In this document: in pieces, positions 7,736 to 17,475 of the stretch
How positions within the stretch are numbered: the stretch's first letter is position 1
Layout of the letters: each line of letters starts with the position of its first letter
NCBI GenBank assembly: GCA_030531185.1
Contig: JAUNOG010000011.1
Coordinates: 1-54,568 of the forward strand
Length of the DNA: 54,568 nt
Reading direction: 5' to 3'
DNA from: Ruminococcus sp.
GTDB lineage: Bacteria > Bacillota > Clostridia > Oscillospirales > Ruminococcaceae
Program-made: the position numbers and the translations under genes
Notes under the pieces: generated by a model
The model's database searches: none
What the model was told of the DNA's origin: nothing
Seen by the model: the letters and a program-made list of their open reading frames with translations, nothing else

Positions 7736-8739
7736 ACCTCGATGTCCGACTGATCCTCCGGTACGACAGGTCTGCCGTCCGCTGTGGACATTACTCCCTC
7801 TGCTGTTTCTGTCAGCGACTGTCTTACGGAATCCTGTTCGGCAGTTATCTCGCTTAAGCCCAGTCTGAAACGCACCGCCTGTTTTATATTTTTTATTTCG
7901 ACCTCGGTATGATTTCCGCCGGCTTCGCCGTCAAGAGTCCAAGCAATGCTGTCCTTTGAAGTGATTTTCAGAGAGGACGTTTTGAAAGTCACAAAATTCT
8001 TGTTGGTAAGCTTGTTTAGAGCCGCCTCGGTAAGCAGGCTGTTAAGTTCAAGAATATTTTTTGGAGTTTTGACAAGACAAACCTCGAAAAGTCCGTCATC
8101 AAAGCAGACGCCGTCGGCGACAAGCTTTTTCATTCCTGCTATGGAAAGCGAATTCGATATCAGACCCAGAATAAAGTTTCCGCTTATGACTTCTCCGTCG
8201 TGCTCGACGGTCATTTCATAGCCCTGGATTTTGTTTATTCTTTTCAGTCCCTCAGCCACATACGCCGCATGACCCAGAATATTCTTGATATACTGAGGAG
8301 TTTCGTATGAAACGTCGGTGAACGCTCCGAAACCGGCAACGTACACAAAATTCTCCCCGTTGAATTCTCCGATATCGTAGTCGAAATCCACGCCTTCCAT
8401 AATTGACTTTGCACAGTACGCCATTTTGGTGGGTATTCCCAAAGACTGAGCCACGTCGTTTGTGGAACCTGCCGGGATATAGCCCAAAGGTATCTTATAA
8501 TCAAAGGTCATAAGAGCCTTGACCGCTTCGGAAAGCGTACCGTCTCCGCCTGAGGTGCAGATAAGGTCGTAGTTATCTCCGTCCTCGGTAATTTTTCTGT
8601 AGCCGTCTCTCGGCGCCTGCGTGGGATATGCAGTTACCTCATATCCTCCCTTGGTGAAAATATCCACGATTTCACAGAGATTATTTTTGATCTGTCCTTT
8701 TCCTGCGTGTGGATTGTACACAAATAATAGTTTTTTCAT
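7732..8739 (-). CDS. Diacylglycerol/lipid kinase family protein (DagK/YegS-like)
   Basis: 335 residues, the usual length of the family. Motifs are NPHAGKGQ at the N-terminus, SGGDGTLSEAV (the ATP-binding GGDGT loop, about residues 63-73) and PAGSTNDVAQSLGIP. Such enzymes phosphorylate diacylglycerol or related lipids at the inner membrane face and recycle lipids left by lipoteichoic-acid synthesis. The last 40 residues (after LGLSEITAEQD) are an extra polar tail. Expression is from a promoter at 8793-8821; the rnpB promoter is embedded at its 3' end. Confidence 0.9.
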   Translation of the reverse strand: MKKLLFVYNPHAGKGQIKNNLCEIVDIFTKGGYEVTAYPTQAPRDGYRKITEDGDNYDLICTSGGDGTLSEAVKALMTFDYKIPLGYIPAGSTNDVAQSLGIPTKMAYCAKSIMEGVDFDYDIGEFNGENFVYVAGFGAFTDVSYETPQYIKNILGHAAYVAEGLKRINKIQGYEMTVEHDGEVISGNFILGLISNSLSIAGMKKLVADGVCFDDGLFEVCLVKTPKNILELNSLLTEAALNKLTNKNFVTFKTSSLKITSKDSIAWTLDGEAGGNHTEVEIKNIKQAVRFRLGLSEITAEQDSVRQSLTETAEGVMSTADGRPVVPEDQSDIEV

Positions 8740-8792
8740 TATCGTTTCTCCCGTCTAATTTTGTTTGTCGTTTGTTTTTATAACTATTAAGC

Positions 8793-8821
8793 ATTGTATC
8801 ATAATGTTTGATATAAGTCAA
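8793..8821 (-). promoter_or_regulatory. Promoter of lipid kinase gene
   Basis: On the minus strand TTGACT (8821-8816), 17 bases, TACAAT (8798-8793), about 50 bases before the ATG. Confidence 0.65.
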
Positions 8822-8913
8822 TAGTTAATAACAAATATTAAGAAAAACGCAAGAAATTTTGTATTGATTTTTTTGTGACCGCAAGGAATGGGGTGTTTTC
8901 AGAAGTGAAAAAT

Positions 8914-8961
8914 TCAGAGGTTAGAATGTTATCCGCTTGTTTTAGCTTTTCTAACCTCTGA
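8914..8961. repeat. Inverted repeat of the TTCTAACCTCT family
   Basis: TCAGAGGTTAGAA (8914-8926) and TTCTAACCTCTGA (8949-8961) form a perfect 13-bp inverted repeat around a 22-base loop. The right arm contains the 11-mer also seen at 13-23. Confidence 0.7.
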
Positions 8962-9033
8962 TATCGTATGTCTCCTTACGTCGGCACGGCAAATTTAATG
9001 CGCAAATTCCTGTTCGGAATTTTCTGTAAAATC

Positions 9034-9183
9034 GCAGGCGGCGCGCATCTATCGGGTTTGATAGGTTGTGCGCCGCCTGCAGGAGTGTTTCGCCTCTGCG
9101 GAGGCGACAAGGGCGCTGCCCTTGACCCGCAAAGGGGCTCCTCGCCCCTTTGAACCCTCGCAAGCCCTCTGGCGGCGGGCTTG
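9034..9183. repeat. Cluster of five GC-rich hairpins in the ABC-to-kinase gap
   Basis: Five hairpins lie side by side: 9034-9053 with 9060-9080 (about 20 bp, few mismatches), CGCCTC/GAGGCG (9091-9106), AAGGGC/GCCCTT (9109-9123), AAAGGGG/CCCCTTT (9131-9151), and CAAGCCC/GGGCTTG (9161-9183). The local base composition is far more GC-rich than the rest of this 525-base gap (8740-9264), which holds no gene. Confidence 0.7.
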
Positions 9184-9264
9184 ACCCTCCGCTTTTTAAC
9201 TCACGTCATAGTATTGTGCCGGCTTTCCATATTGTTCCGCTGAACAGTTTTTTTCTAACCTATG

Positions 9265-11169
9265 TCACGCTGTTTCCTCTGCAAAATTGCCCGTATAAAG
9301 CTGATAGTACTTTCCTTTTTTCTCAATGAGTTCGTCGTGCGTTCCTCGCTCGATAATTCTGCCTTGTTCAAGCACCATTATGCAGTCGGAGTTTCTTACA
9401 GTTGAAAGTCTGTGCGCTATAACGAATGTGGTTCTGCCGTACATCAAAGCGTCCATACCCGACTGGACAAGTCTTTCGGTCCTTGTATCAATGGACGAAG
9501 TAGCCTCGTCAAGTATCAGCACCGGAGGATCCGCTACTGCCGCTCTTGCGATCGCAAGGAGCTGTCTCTCTCCCTGTGAAAGATTGCCGCCGTCCCCTGT
9601 AAGGACCGTGTTGTAGCCTTCGGGGAGCTTTTCGATAAAGCCGCTGGCGTTTGCGAGCCTTGCCGCCGCCATACACTCCTCGTCTGTGGCGTCAAGATTT
9701 CCGTAACGGATATTTTCCATTACAGTTCCTGTGAAAAGGTGAGTGTCCTGCAAAACTATGCCAAGAGTTTTTCTCAGTGCGGGCTTTTTGATTTTTGTGA
9801 TGTTTATTCCGTCGTAGCGTATTTTACCGTCCTGGATATCGTAAAAACGGTTGATAAGGTTCGTGATCGTGGTTTTGCCTGCTCCCGTCGAGCCTACAAA
9901 TGCGATCTTATGTCCCGGCTTAGCGAAAAGCTTTACGTCGTGGAGTACCATTTTATCGTCGCTGTAGCCAAAGTCTACGCCGTCAAATACGACTTCTCCT
10001 TCCATTTTAGTATAGGTCACTGTTCCGCTGTCCTTGTGAGGATGTTTCCATGCCCATGTGCCTGTACGTTCTTCGCATTCCTCCAGCTCACCGTTAAGAT
10101 TGTACTTTGCGTTTACGAATTCCACGTAGCCCTCGTCTTCCTCGGGCTTTGCATCCATAAGGTCGAAAACTCTGCCTGCGCCTGCGCTTGCCATAATGAT
10201 AAAGTTCATCTGCTGGCTTATCTGAGCAATAGGCTGATTAAAGTTCTTGTTCAGCGACAGGAACGCTACGATCGTACCCAGCGTAAGACCCGCATATCCG
10301 TTTATCGCAAGCACCGCGCCCAGAATAGCGCATACAACGTAAGACATATTTCCTATGTTGGCGTTGATAGGCATCATAATATTTGAATATTTGTTAGCCT
10401 GATAAGCGCTTTCTCTAAGCTTATCGTTCAGTTCCACAAAGCCCTCGATCGCTTTATCTTCATGACAGAATACCTTTACTACCTTCTGTCCGTCCAGCAT
10501 TTCCTCAATGTAGCCGTCAACTGCGCCCAGATCCTTTTGCTGCGCGCTGAAATATCTTCCCGAATTTGCCGCAAGTTTCTTGGTCACGAACAGCATTACG
10601 CAAGCCATTGCCACTGATAACAGCGTCATAGGGATATTCATTGATATCATTGAAATAAGTGCGGCAATAAGTGTCACGCTTGAATTTATGACCTGCGGTA
10701 TACTCTGGCAGATAAACTGGCGGAGCGTGTCAACGTCGTTGGTGTAGACTGACATTATGTCTCCGTGAGGGTGAGTGTCGAAATATTTGATAGGCAGGGT
10801 CTCCATATTGTGGAAAAGCTCGTCTCTGATATTTCTGAGAGTTCCTTGACCTACGTTTACCATAATTCTGTTGTAAGCGTATGCGCTGATTAGTCCTGCG
10901 ATGTAAATGCACACAAGCTTTACGAGTTCCCTTGCAAGCGGAGCATAATCATTACTGCCGCTTTTTACCATAGGACTGATATAGTCGTCCACAAGGGACT
11001 GGATAAACAGCATTCCCGCAAGTGTGGTGATCGCCTGTATAAGTATGCAGATAACCACTATGATAAAGGAAAATTTATAGCTTTTGAGCATAAACTTCAT
11101 CGCTCTTCCAAGTACCTTGATACTGCCCTTGGACATTCCTCCGGCTGGCATTTTATTCGTCTGAGCCAT
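9265..11169 (-). CDS. ABC transporter, fused permease and ATPase (exporter subunit 2)
   Basis: 634 residues of the type IV ABC exporter family (MdlB/LmrA/BmrA-like). The N-terminal 320 residues hold about six membrane helices; a roughly 60-residue insert lies between the membrane and ATPase domains. The nucleotide domain has Walker A (GSTGAGKTT), the Q-loop (VLQDTHLFTGTV), a signature read as LSQGERQ, and Walker B (VLILDEATSSID). It is paired with the gene upstream: the ATG overlaps that gene's TAA, so the two probably form a heterodimeric multidrug or lipid exporter. The substrate is unknown. Confidence 0.92.
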   Translation of the reverse strand: MAQTNKMPAGGMSKGSIKVLGRAMKFMLKSYKFSFIIVVICILIQAITTLAGMLFIQSLVDDYISPMVKSGSNDYAPLARELVKLVCIYIAGLISAYAYNRIMVNVGQGTLRNIRDELFHNMETLPIKYFDTHPHGDIMSVYTNDVDTLRQFICQSIPQVINSSVTLIAALISMISMNIPMTLLSVAMACVMLFVTKKLAANSGRYFSAQQKDLGAVDGYIEEMLDGQKVVKVFCHEDKAIEGFVELNDKLRESAYQANKYSNIMMPINANIGNMSYVVCAILGAVLAINGYAGLTLGTIVAFLSLNKNFNQPIAQISQQMNFIIMASAGAGRVFDLMDAKPEEDEGYVEFVNAKYNLNGELEECEERTGTWAWKHPHKDSGTVTYTKMEGEVVFDGVDFGYSDDKMVLHDVKLFAKPGHKIAFVGSTGAGKTTITNLINRFYDIQDGKIRYDGINITKIKKPALRKTLGIVLQDTHLFTGTVMENIRYGNLDATDEECMAAARLANASGFIEKLPEGYNTVLTGDGGNLSQGERQLLAIARAAVADPPVLILDEATSSIDTRTERLVQSGMDALMYGRTTFVIAHRLSTVRNSDCIMVLEQGRIIERGTHDELIEKKGKYYQLYTGNFAEETA

Positions 11170-12944
11170 TATTCATTCTCCTTTCCTGAATTTTCCGCGT
11201 TATCGGGCGCAGGACTGTCAAAGTCTCCGCCGCCTTGGGTCTGAGAATTGTATATCTCTTTGTAAATTTCGTTGCTTTCCACAAGCTCCTCGTGAGTGCC
11301 CAGACCGCTTATACAGCCGTTCTCGAGCACAAGAATTCTGTCCGCGTGCTGTACCGAGGATATTCTCTGAGCAATGATTATCTTGGTAGTGCCCGGGATT
11401 TTCTTTGCAAATTCTGCTCGTATCTTAGCGTCCGTAGCAGTATCGACAGCGCTGGTGGAATCGTCCAGAATAAGCACCTTGGGCTTTTTGAGCAGCGCCC
11501 TTGCAATGCAGATACGCTGTTTCTGTCCGCCCGAGACGTTTGCTCCGCCGCGTTCGATCCTTGTGTTGTATCCCTCGGGGAAACGGCTGATGAATTCGTC
11601 TGCGCAGGCTGATTTACAAGCCTCTATGCACTCCTCGTCCGTAGCATTTTCGTTGCCCCAGCGGAGGTTTTCCAAAATCGTACCCGAAAACAGCACGTTT
11701 TTCTGGAGTACGACCGAGACCTGATTTCTGAGATATTCCATATCGTATTTTCTTACGTCCAGTCCGCCGACGCAGACGGAGCCTTCCTTAACATCGTAAA
11801 GTCTGCTGATGAGGTTCACAAGAGATGTCTTGCCGCAGCCGGTAGGCCCGATAATTCCGATAGTTTCGCCCGATTTGATATGAAGGTCGATGTTTTTAAG
11901 TATTTCCTTGCCCTCGCCCTTGTGATACGCAAATGTAACGTTGTTGAAATCAATATCGCCGTTTTTCATTTCGGTAACGGGCTTTTCGGGATTTTCAAGA
12001 TCCGATTTTTCCGTAAGGACCTCGCTGATACGCTTAATGCTTGCGGTGGACATCGAGATCATAACGAAAATCATAGACAGCATCATAAGCGACATAAACG
12101 CGCTGGTCACATAGGTGAACATTGAGGTAAGCTCACCCGTTTTAAGGCTTCCGCCGACTACAAGATGTGCGCCGACCCAGCTTATAGCGATTATGGTACC
12201 ATAGCTTGCAAGCATCATAATAGGGTTATTAAATGCAAGAATTCCCTCGGCTTTAGTGAAAAGCTTATACAGATTTCCCGACGCTTTTGAAAATTTATTC
12301 TTTTCAAAATCTTCTCTTACATAAGCCTTTACTACTCTGATACCGGAAACATTTTCCTGTACGCTTGCGTTGAGATCGTCGTATTTTCTGAAAGCCACAT
12401 CGAAAAGCTTCATTGCCTTTAACATAATAAAGCCCAGTGCGGCTGCAAGAAAAATTAATGCAAAAAGGAACATAAAGCTCATTTTCGGACTTACCAGAAA
12501 GCTCATCACCATAGAACTTATAAGCATAAGAGGAGCTCTTACGGCAATTCTTATGCACATCTGATAAGCGTTCTGAACGTTTGTGACGTCGGTTGTCATA
12601 CGCGTTACAAGTCCCGCCGTAGAATATTTGTCGATATTTGAAAAAGAAAATCTCTGGATCCTGCGGTATATCGCCTCTCTGAGATTGCAGGCAAGACCGG
12701 ATGACGCCGACGCTGCAAATTTACCTGCCATAATGCCCGAGATCAGACTTACCACGGCGGCAAGAACCATTAGTCCGCCGTAAAGATAGACCTTGCTCAT
12801 ATCGCCCTTTTCTATACCGTCGTCAATAATTTTTGCCATAATAAAGGGCAGCAGTACCTCCATAAAAACCTCCAGCGCAGAAAACGCAGGGGTCAAAAAG
12901 GAGTCCCGCTTATACTGCTTGACCTGTGCCAGTATCTGTTTCAT
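11169..12944 (-). CDS. ABC transporter, fused permease and ATPase (exporter subunit 1)
   Basis: 591 residues, same exporter architecture as its downstream partner: six membrane helices within about residues 15-310, then an ATPase domain with Walker A (GPTGCGKTS), signature VSGGQKQR and Walker B (VLILDDSTSAVD). The D replaces the usual catalytic Glu (LDDST rather than LDEAT), a mark of the degenerate site in heterodimeric exporters such as BmrC/BmrD-type pairs. The start (after AAAGGAGG) lies inside the end of the MarR gene, so regulator and both subunits form one operon. Confidence 0.92.
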   Translation of the reverse strand: MKQILAQVKQYKRDSFLTPAFSALEVFMEVLLPFIMAKIIDDGIEKGDMSKVYLYGGLMVLAAVVSLISGIMAGKFAASASSGLACNLREAIYRRIQRFSFSNIDKYSTAGLVTRMTTDVTNVQNAYQMCIRIAVRAPLMLISSMVMSFLVSPKMSFMFLFALIFLAAALGFIMLKAMKLFDVAFRKYDDLNASVQENVSGIRVVKAYVREDFEKNKFSKASGNLYKLFTKAEGILAFNNPIMMLASYGTIIAISWVGAHLVVGGSLKTGELTSMFTYVTSAFMSLMMLSMIFVMISMSTASIKRISEVLTEKSDLENPEKPVTEMKNGDIDFNNVTFAYHKGEGKEILKNIDLHIKSGETIGIIGPTGCGKTSLVNLISRLYDVKEGSVCVGGLDVRKYDMEYLRNQVSVVLQKNVLFSGTILENLRWGNENATDEECIEACKSACADEFISRFPEGYNTRIERGGANVSGGQKQRICIARALLKKPKVLILDDSTSAVDTATDAKIRAEFAKKIPGTTKIIIAQRISSVQHADRILVLENGCISGLGTHEELVESNEIYKEIYNSQTQGGGDFDSPAPDNAENSGKENE

Positions 12945-13398
12945 ACTTAGAAGAAACCTCCTTTGGAATGTTGTTTGTATTTTCTGCCATTTTACCTATA
13001 AGAGTATGTAATAACTCTATCTCTTGGTCGGTAAAACCGCTGAATACCGTTTTTTCAATTTTTTTCATAGTACTGTTAATATCCGATTTGTGTTTAACGG
13101 CTTTTTCGGTGACTACGATCTTTTTTTGTCTCTCGTCGCTGTCGCAGCCCTCAAACCGTATATATCCCTTTGCTCTCAGCTTTTTCATAAGTCCTGAGAC
13201 TGTGGGGCGTGAGATGTTCAGACGTTTATGAATATCGGAGGAATACATATAGCCGCTTTCCATTATGCACATCAGGACGTAGCTCTGAGATCCGGTCAGA
13301 TTTTTTTCGTGAAGCATAGAGGTAATGGCTCCTTCGATCTTATAGTGAATAAATTTGGTCGCCTTGATAATATCCATTTGGTTTTCTCTGCGTGACAT
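12910..13398 (-). CDS. MarR-family transcriptional regulator
   Basis: About 162 residues. The winged HTH is clear: SDIHKRLNISRPTVSGLMKKL (recognition helix), then the wing around FEGCDSDERQKKIVVTEKA. The open frame extends 16 codons further up, but ATG 13398 follows AAGGAGG by 6 bases. It is the first gene of the ABC exporter operon and its 3' end overlaps the exporter start by 35 bases. A perfect 16-bp palindrome just upstream (13414-13429) is a likely autoregulatory operator, so it should repress its own operon until a ligand binds. Confidence 0.92.
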   Translation of the reverse strand: MSRRENQMDIIKATKFIHYKIEGAITSMLHEKNLTGSQSYVLMCIMESGYMYSSDIHKRLNISRPTVSGLMKKLRAKGYIRFEGCDSDERQKKIVVTEKAVKHKSDINSTMKKIEKTVFSGFTDQEIELLHTLIGKMAENTNNIPKEVSSKYETDTGTGQAV

Positions 13399-13413
13399 AA
13401 TTCGCCTCCTTAT

Positions 13414-13429
13414 TGTTAGCGCGCTAACA
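13414..13429. promoter_or_regulatory. Putative MarR operator palindrome
   Basis: TGTTAGCGCGCTAACA is a perfect 16-bp palindrome 15 bases upstream of the marR start codon. It has the TTAG-N-CTAA core common among MarR sites. Confidence 0.7.
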
Positions 13430-13571
13430 GTTATTCTGTAATACATTATACAGCAAAAATACTTGAAAGTAAAATAGAAATATGTTATAATAAATAAAAG
13501 ATATTTATAGCTGATAATTAATTATAGTTTTTATATTATTTTATTAACATAAAAAGAAAGGGTGTATAATA

Positions 13572-14441
13572 ATGAATACCGTTCAGCTTGAATGCTTTCT
13601 TGCAGTAGCGGAATACCTTAATTTTTCACGGGCGGCGGAGGCTGTGAACATCACTCAGCCTGCGGTAAGTCATCAGATAAGCTCCTTAGAGGACGAACTG
13701 GGAGTGAAGCTTTTTGTCCGCACAAACAAAAACGTTTATCTCACTCCCGAGGGAGCGCAGTTTATCAACGACGCCGACAGCATTATGAAAATAGCCATGG
13801 GCGCAAAGCACCGTCTTATAGACAATAAAAAGTATGAACGAATACGTCTGGGAATAGGCTGTCACAGTTTCGACGAGCTTGAAATTACCCATAACGTCCT
13901 TTCGGGACTGCGCGAATTTTACCCGAACGTCTATCCCGACATACGCAATGTTCCTTTTAAGTCCATTGATAATCTTCTTGCGGACGACACTATTCAGGTG
14001 ATGTTTTCCCTTAAAAGCGGGAACAGCAAAAACGGCGTAATTTACAGGGAGCTGTGCCGATGTCCCGTTGTATGTCTCTGCCGCAGCGACAATGAGCTTG
14101 CGCAGAAACATTCGTTAAAGCTGAACGAATTACGTGGCTGCGCAGTGCTCAATGAAAAATTAAAATCCCACGAAAGCCTTTTGAAATATCAAGGTATGAT
14201 AGCCTCCCGAAGTGACAGTTCTCAATTATATTTTGCGAGCGGAACCGATAGCTGTCACACCTTGGTAAAGGCGGGCTTCGGATACACCATTGCGCCTCTT
14301 ATGCCCGTTAGATACAGCGACGGGCTTATACGCGTGCCCATATCCGATATAGAGCCGCTTTCGTTCGGCGTTTATCTCCGAAACTTTCAGGACGATCCGA
14401 TATTAAAGAAGTTTGTGGAAATCGCGGAGGAAATGCTGTAA
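13572..14441 (+). CDS. LysR-family transcriptional regulator
   Basis: 289 residues. The N-terminal winged HTH is typical (ECFLAVAEYLNFSRAAEAVN, TQPAVSHQISSLEDELGVKLF). The rest is a periplasmic-binding-protein-like effector domain. It starts after AAGAAAGGG. It is divergent from the MarR/ABC operon and convergent with gdhA. Possible targets are the neighbouring gdhA or its own promoter, but no operator of the T-N11-A type was singled out, so this is a guess from position. Confidence 0.9.
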   Translation: MNTVQLECFLAVAEYLNFSRAAEAVNITQPAVSHQISSLEDELGVKLFVRTNKNVYLTPEGAQFINDADSIMKIAMGAKHRLIDNKKYERIRLGIGCHSFDELEITHNVLSGLREFYPNVYPDIRNVPFKSIDNLLADDTIQVMFSLKSGNSKNGVIYRELCRCPVVCLCRSDNELAQKHSLKLNELRGCAVLNEKLKSHESLLKYQGMIASRSDSSQLYFASGTDSCHTLVKAGFGYTIAPLMPVRYSDGLIRVPISDIEPLSFGVYLRNFQDDPILKKFVEIAEEML

Positions 14442-14448
14442 AAGAAAA

Positions 14449-14471
14449 CGGAGAGCAAAAAATGCTCTCCG
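14449..14471 (-). terminator. Terminator of gdhA
   Basis: CGGAGAGCA (14449-14457) with TGCTCTCCG (14463-14471). On the minus strand it is followed by TTTTCTTTT. It lies between the convergent lysR and gdhA genes. Confidence 0.85.
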
Positions 14472-14510
14472 CAATACATATCTTTATTGTTTAATGTAAA
14501 TAGCTTTGGA

Positions 14511-15881
<1,371 letters not shown>

Positions 15882-15943
15882 TTAAATTATAAATTATAAT
15901 GTAAATCTGTGAACCGTTCCGCTCACTTAATCTTACGGAATAC

Positions 15944-15972
15944 ATTATAGCATACTATTTTCCGTTTTGCAA
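15944..15972 (-). promoter_or_regulatory. Promoter of gdhA
   Basis: On the minus strand TTGCAA (15972-15967), 17 bases, TATAAT (15949-15944); the transcript would have a leader of about 75 bases. Confidence 0.7.
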
Positions 15973-16126
15973 GTCCCGAAAGCAAAAATTTCAAATTTTT
16001 ATGGAAATTATATAAAAATGGCGTACAAAATTTGAAATGCGCCGCAGAAAGACCGATAATTTTCATAAAATCCACAAAAAATTATGGCTTAACTGTAAAT
16101 TCCTTAGAGCTGATTTACAATTAAAC

Positions 16127-16144
16127 GCGGCGGAAATCCGCCGC
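16127..16144. other. Hairpin in the gdhA-nth intergenic region
   Basis: GCGGCGGA and TCCGCCGC form an 8-bp stem with a two-base gap. The 375 bases between gdhA and nth otherwise hold only the two promoters; a minus-strand open frame here (16121-16390) has no coding character. Confidence 0.4.
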
Positions 16145-16238
16145 TGCGGCACAAATTTGAACGCTATATTGCACAAAATGCACTGGAAATGAAACTTTAC
16201 GTTTAAAATCCTGCATTTTTGTCACGGCGATATGCCTC

Positions 16239-16267
16239 TTGCGAAATCCGAAGAATTGTGATATACT
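16239..16267 (+). promoter_or_regulatory. Promoter of nth
   Basis: TTGCGA (16239-16244), 17 bases, TATACT (16262-16267), 40 bases before the start codon. Confidence 0.6.
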
Positions 16268-16307
16268 GTACACGATCGGAGATTTAATCGATGAAAGGAG
16301 ATCTTTT

Positions 16308-16946
16308 ATGACAAAAAAGGAAAAAACTGCGGCAATAATCAAACGTCTGGAGGAGCAATATCCCGACGCGCTGTGCTCGCTCACATACACAAAGCCCCAC
16401 GAGCTTATGATCGCGGGACGTCTGTCGGCTCAGTGTACGGACGCTCGCGTAAATATAGTTACAAAAGACCTTTTTGCCAAATACAAGACCATAAACGACT
16501 TTGCCGAAGCAGATGTGAACGAAGTCGCAGAGATCGTCAAGCCCTGCGGACTTTACAAAACAAAAGCTCTGTCAATAGTCACAATGTGCCGGCAGATAAG
16601 GGACGACTACAACGGCGAGATACCCGACAGTATAGAAGAGCTTACAAAGCTTGCGGGAATAGGGCGAAAGACAGCAAACCTTATTATGGGGGACGTTTTC
16701 CATAAGCCTGCTGTCGTGACGGATACCCATTGCATAAGAATATGCGGTCGGCTGGGACTTACCAAGAATACGGAGCCTGTCAAGGTTGAAAACGATCTGA
16801 GAAAAATCCTTCCGCCCGATAAATCTTCGGACTTTTGCCACAGATTGGTTCTTTTCGGTCGGGAATACTGCAAAGCAAGGGGCGAAAAATGCTCGGAATG
16901 TCCTCTGAACGATTTGTGCCCGAAAATAAAGAAAAGTGCAAAATAA
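16308..16946 (+). CDS. nth: Endonuclease III
   Basis: About 212 residues. A base-excision-repair glycosylase/AP lyase for oxidised pyrimidines. The helix-hairpin-helix LAGIGRKTANLI carries the catalytic Lys, and VVTDTHCIRI carries the catalytic Asp. The C-terminal [4Fe-4S] ligands are present as C-x6-C-x2-C-x5-C (CKARGEKCSECPLNDLC). The frame opens at 16239, but ATG 16308 with AAAGGAG 8 bases upstream is the start. The stop lies within a large hairpin shared with the convergent gene. Confidence 0.95.
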   Translation: MTKKEKTAAIIKRLEEQYPDALCSLTYTKPHELMIAGRLSAQCTDARVNIVTKDLFAKYKTINDFAEADVNEVAEIVKPCGLYKTKALSIVTMCRQIRDDYNGEIPDSIEELTKLAGIGRKTANLIMGDVFHKPAVVTDTHCIRICGRLGLTKNTEPVKVENDLRKILPPDKSSDFCHRLVLFGREYCKARGEKCSECPLNDLCPKIKKSAK

Positions 16947-17021
16947 CGCACAACACGTGCAGACGCGGCGTCTCCGCCGTACCTGCACGTTCGGTAACGG
17001 TACTTCGGTTGTGTAGTTATT
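16942..17021. terminator. Large nested terminator hairpin between convergent genes
   Basis: AATAAC and CACAAC (16942-16954) pair with GTTGTG and GTTATT (17008-17021). An inner stem GTGCAG/CTGCAC (16957-16962, 16983-16988) encloses another small hairpin, and TTTTTTATT follows. The structure overlaps the stop codons of nth and of the DUF4830 gene. Confidence 0.75.
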
Positions 17022-17475
17022 TTTTTATTCCCTGCATAAATCCGTCCAGCGCTGTGCTGCATACGTCTCCGCCTATCAGCTTGCCGTCAAAAACCATAAG
17101 ATTGCAGATTATTCCTTCCTCGCCCTCGTGTTCGGGGTAGTTCTTAATCTTATAGGTGTACACTTCTATGTCCTTGCCCTTGTATGCGGTAAGGTCGAAG
17201 CCCTGTTCCTTCTGGAGCTTATTGTAGTTTGTGTAGACCTCGTTCCACTTTTCGGGGATTGTTACCGCGCGGCACTCGTCGTATTCGTCCGATACCTCCC
17301 AGCCCATTTCTTTCAGAAATGCCTGCCGTTTTGTCTCGCTGCCCAAGTCGTATATCTCCTGCTTTGACACCCTGCACGCAAACACCACCAGAAGCGCCGC
17401 TATACAGATCACCATAGCTATCATCGCTATCCCCAGTGCCTTAGGCTTGCGTATTTTGATCGATTTGATAAACAT
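17017..17475 (-). CDS. DUF4830-domain membrane protein
   Basis: About 152 residues. One membrane helix near the N-terminus (GIAMIAMVICIAALLVVFAC) is followed by the DUF4830 domain, recognisable from RQAFLKEMGWEV, YNKLQKEQGFDLTAYKG and the C-terminal GKLIGGDVCSTALDGFM. The function of this firmicute family is unknown. The long open frame reaches 17598, but ATG 17475 with AAGGAGG 7 bases upstream is the real start. Its last codons are encoded in the T run of the shared terminator. Confidence 0.85.
   Translation of the reverse strand: MFIKSIKIRKPKALGIAMIAMVICIAALLVVFACRVSKQEIYDLGSETKRQAFLKEMGWEVSDEYDECRAVTIPEKWNEVYTNYNKLQKEQGFDLTAYKGKDIEVYTYKIKNYPEHEGEEGIICNLMVFDGKLIGGDVCSTALDGFMQGIKK

Noticed and set aside
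9739-10386. Plus-strand 215-codon frame opposite the ABC transporter gene
   Set aside because: Antisense to a well-conserved ABC exporter; no motif.
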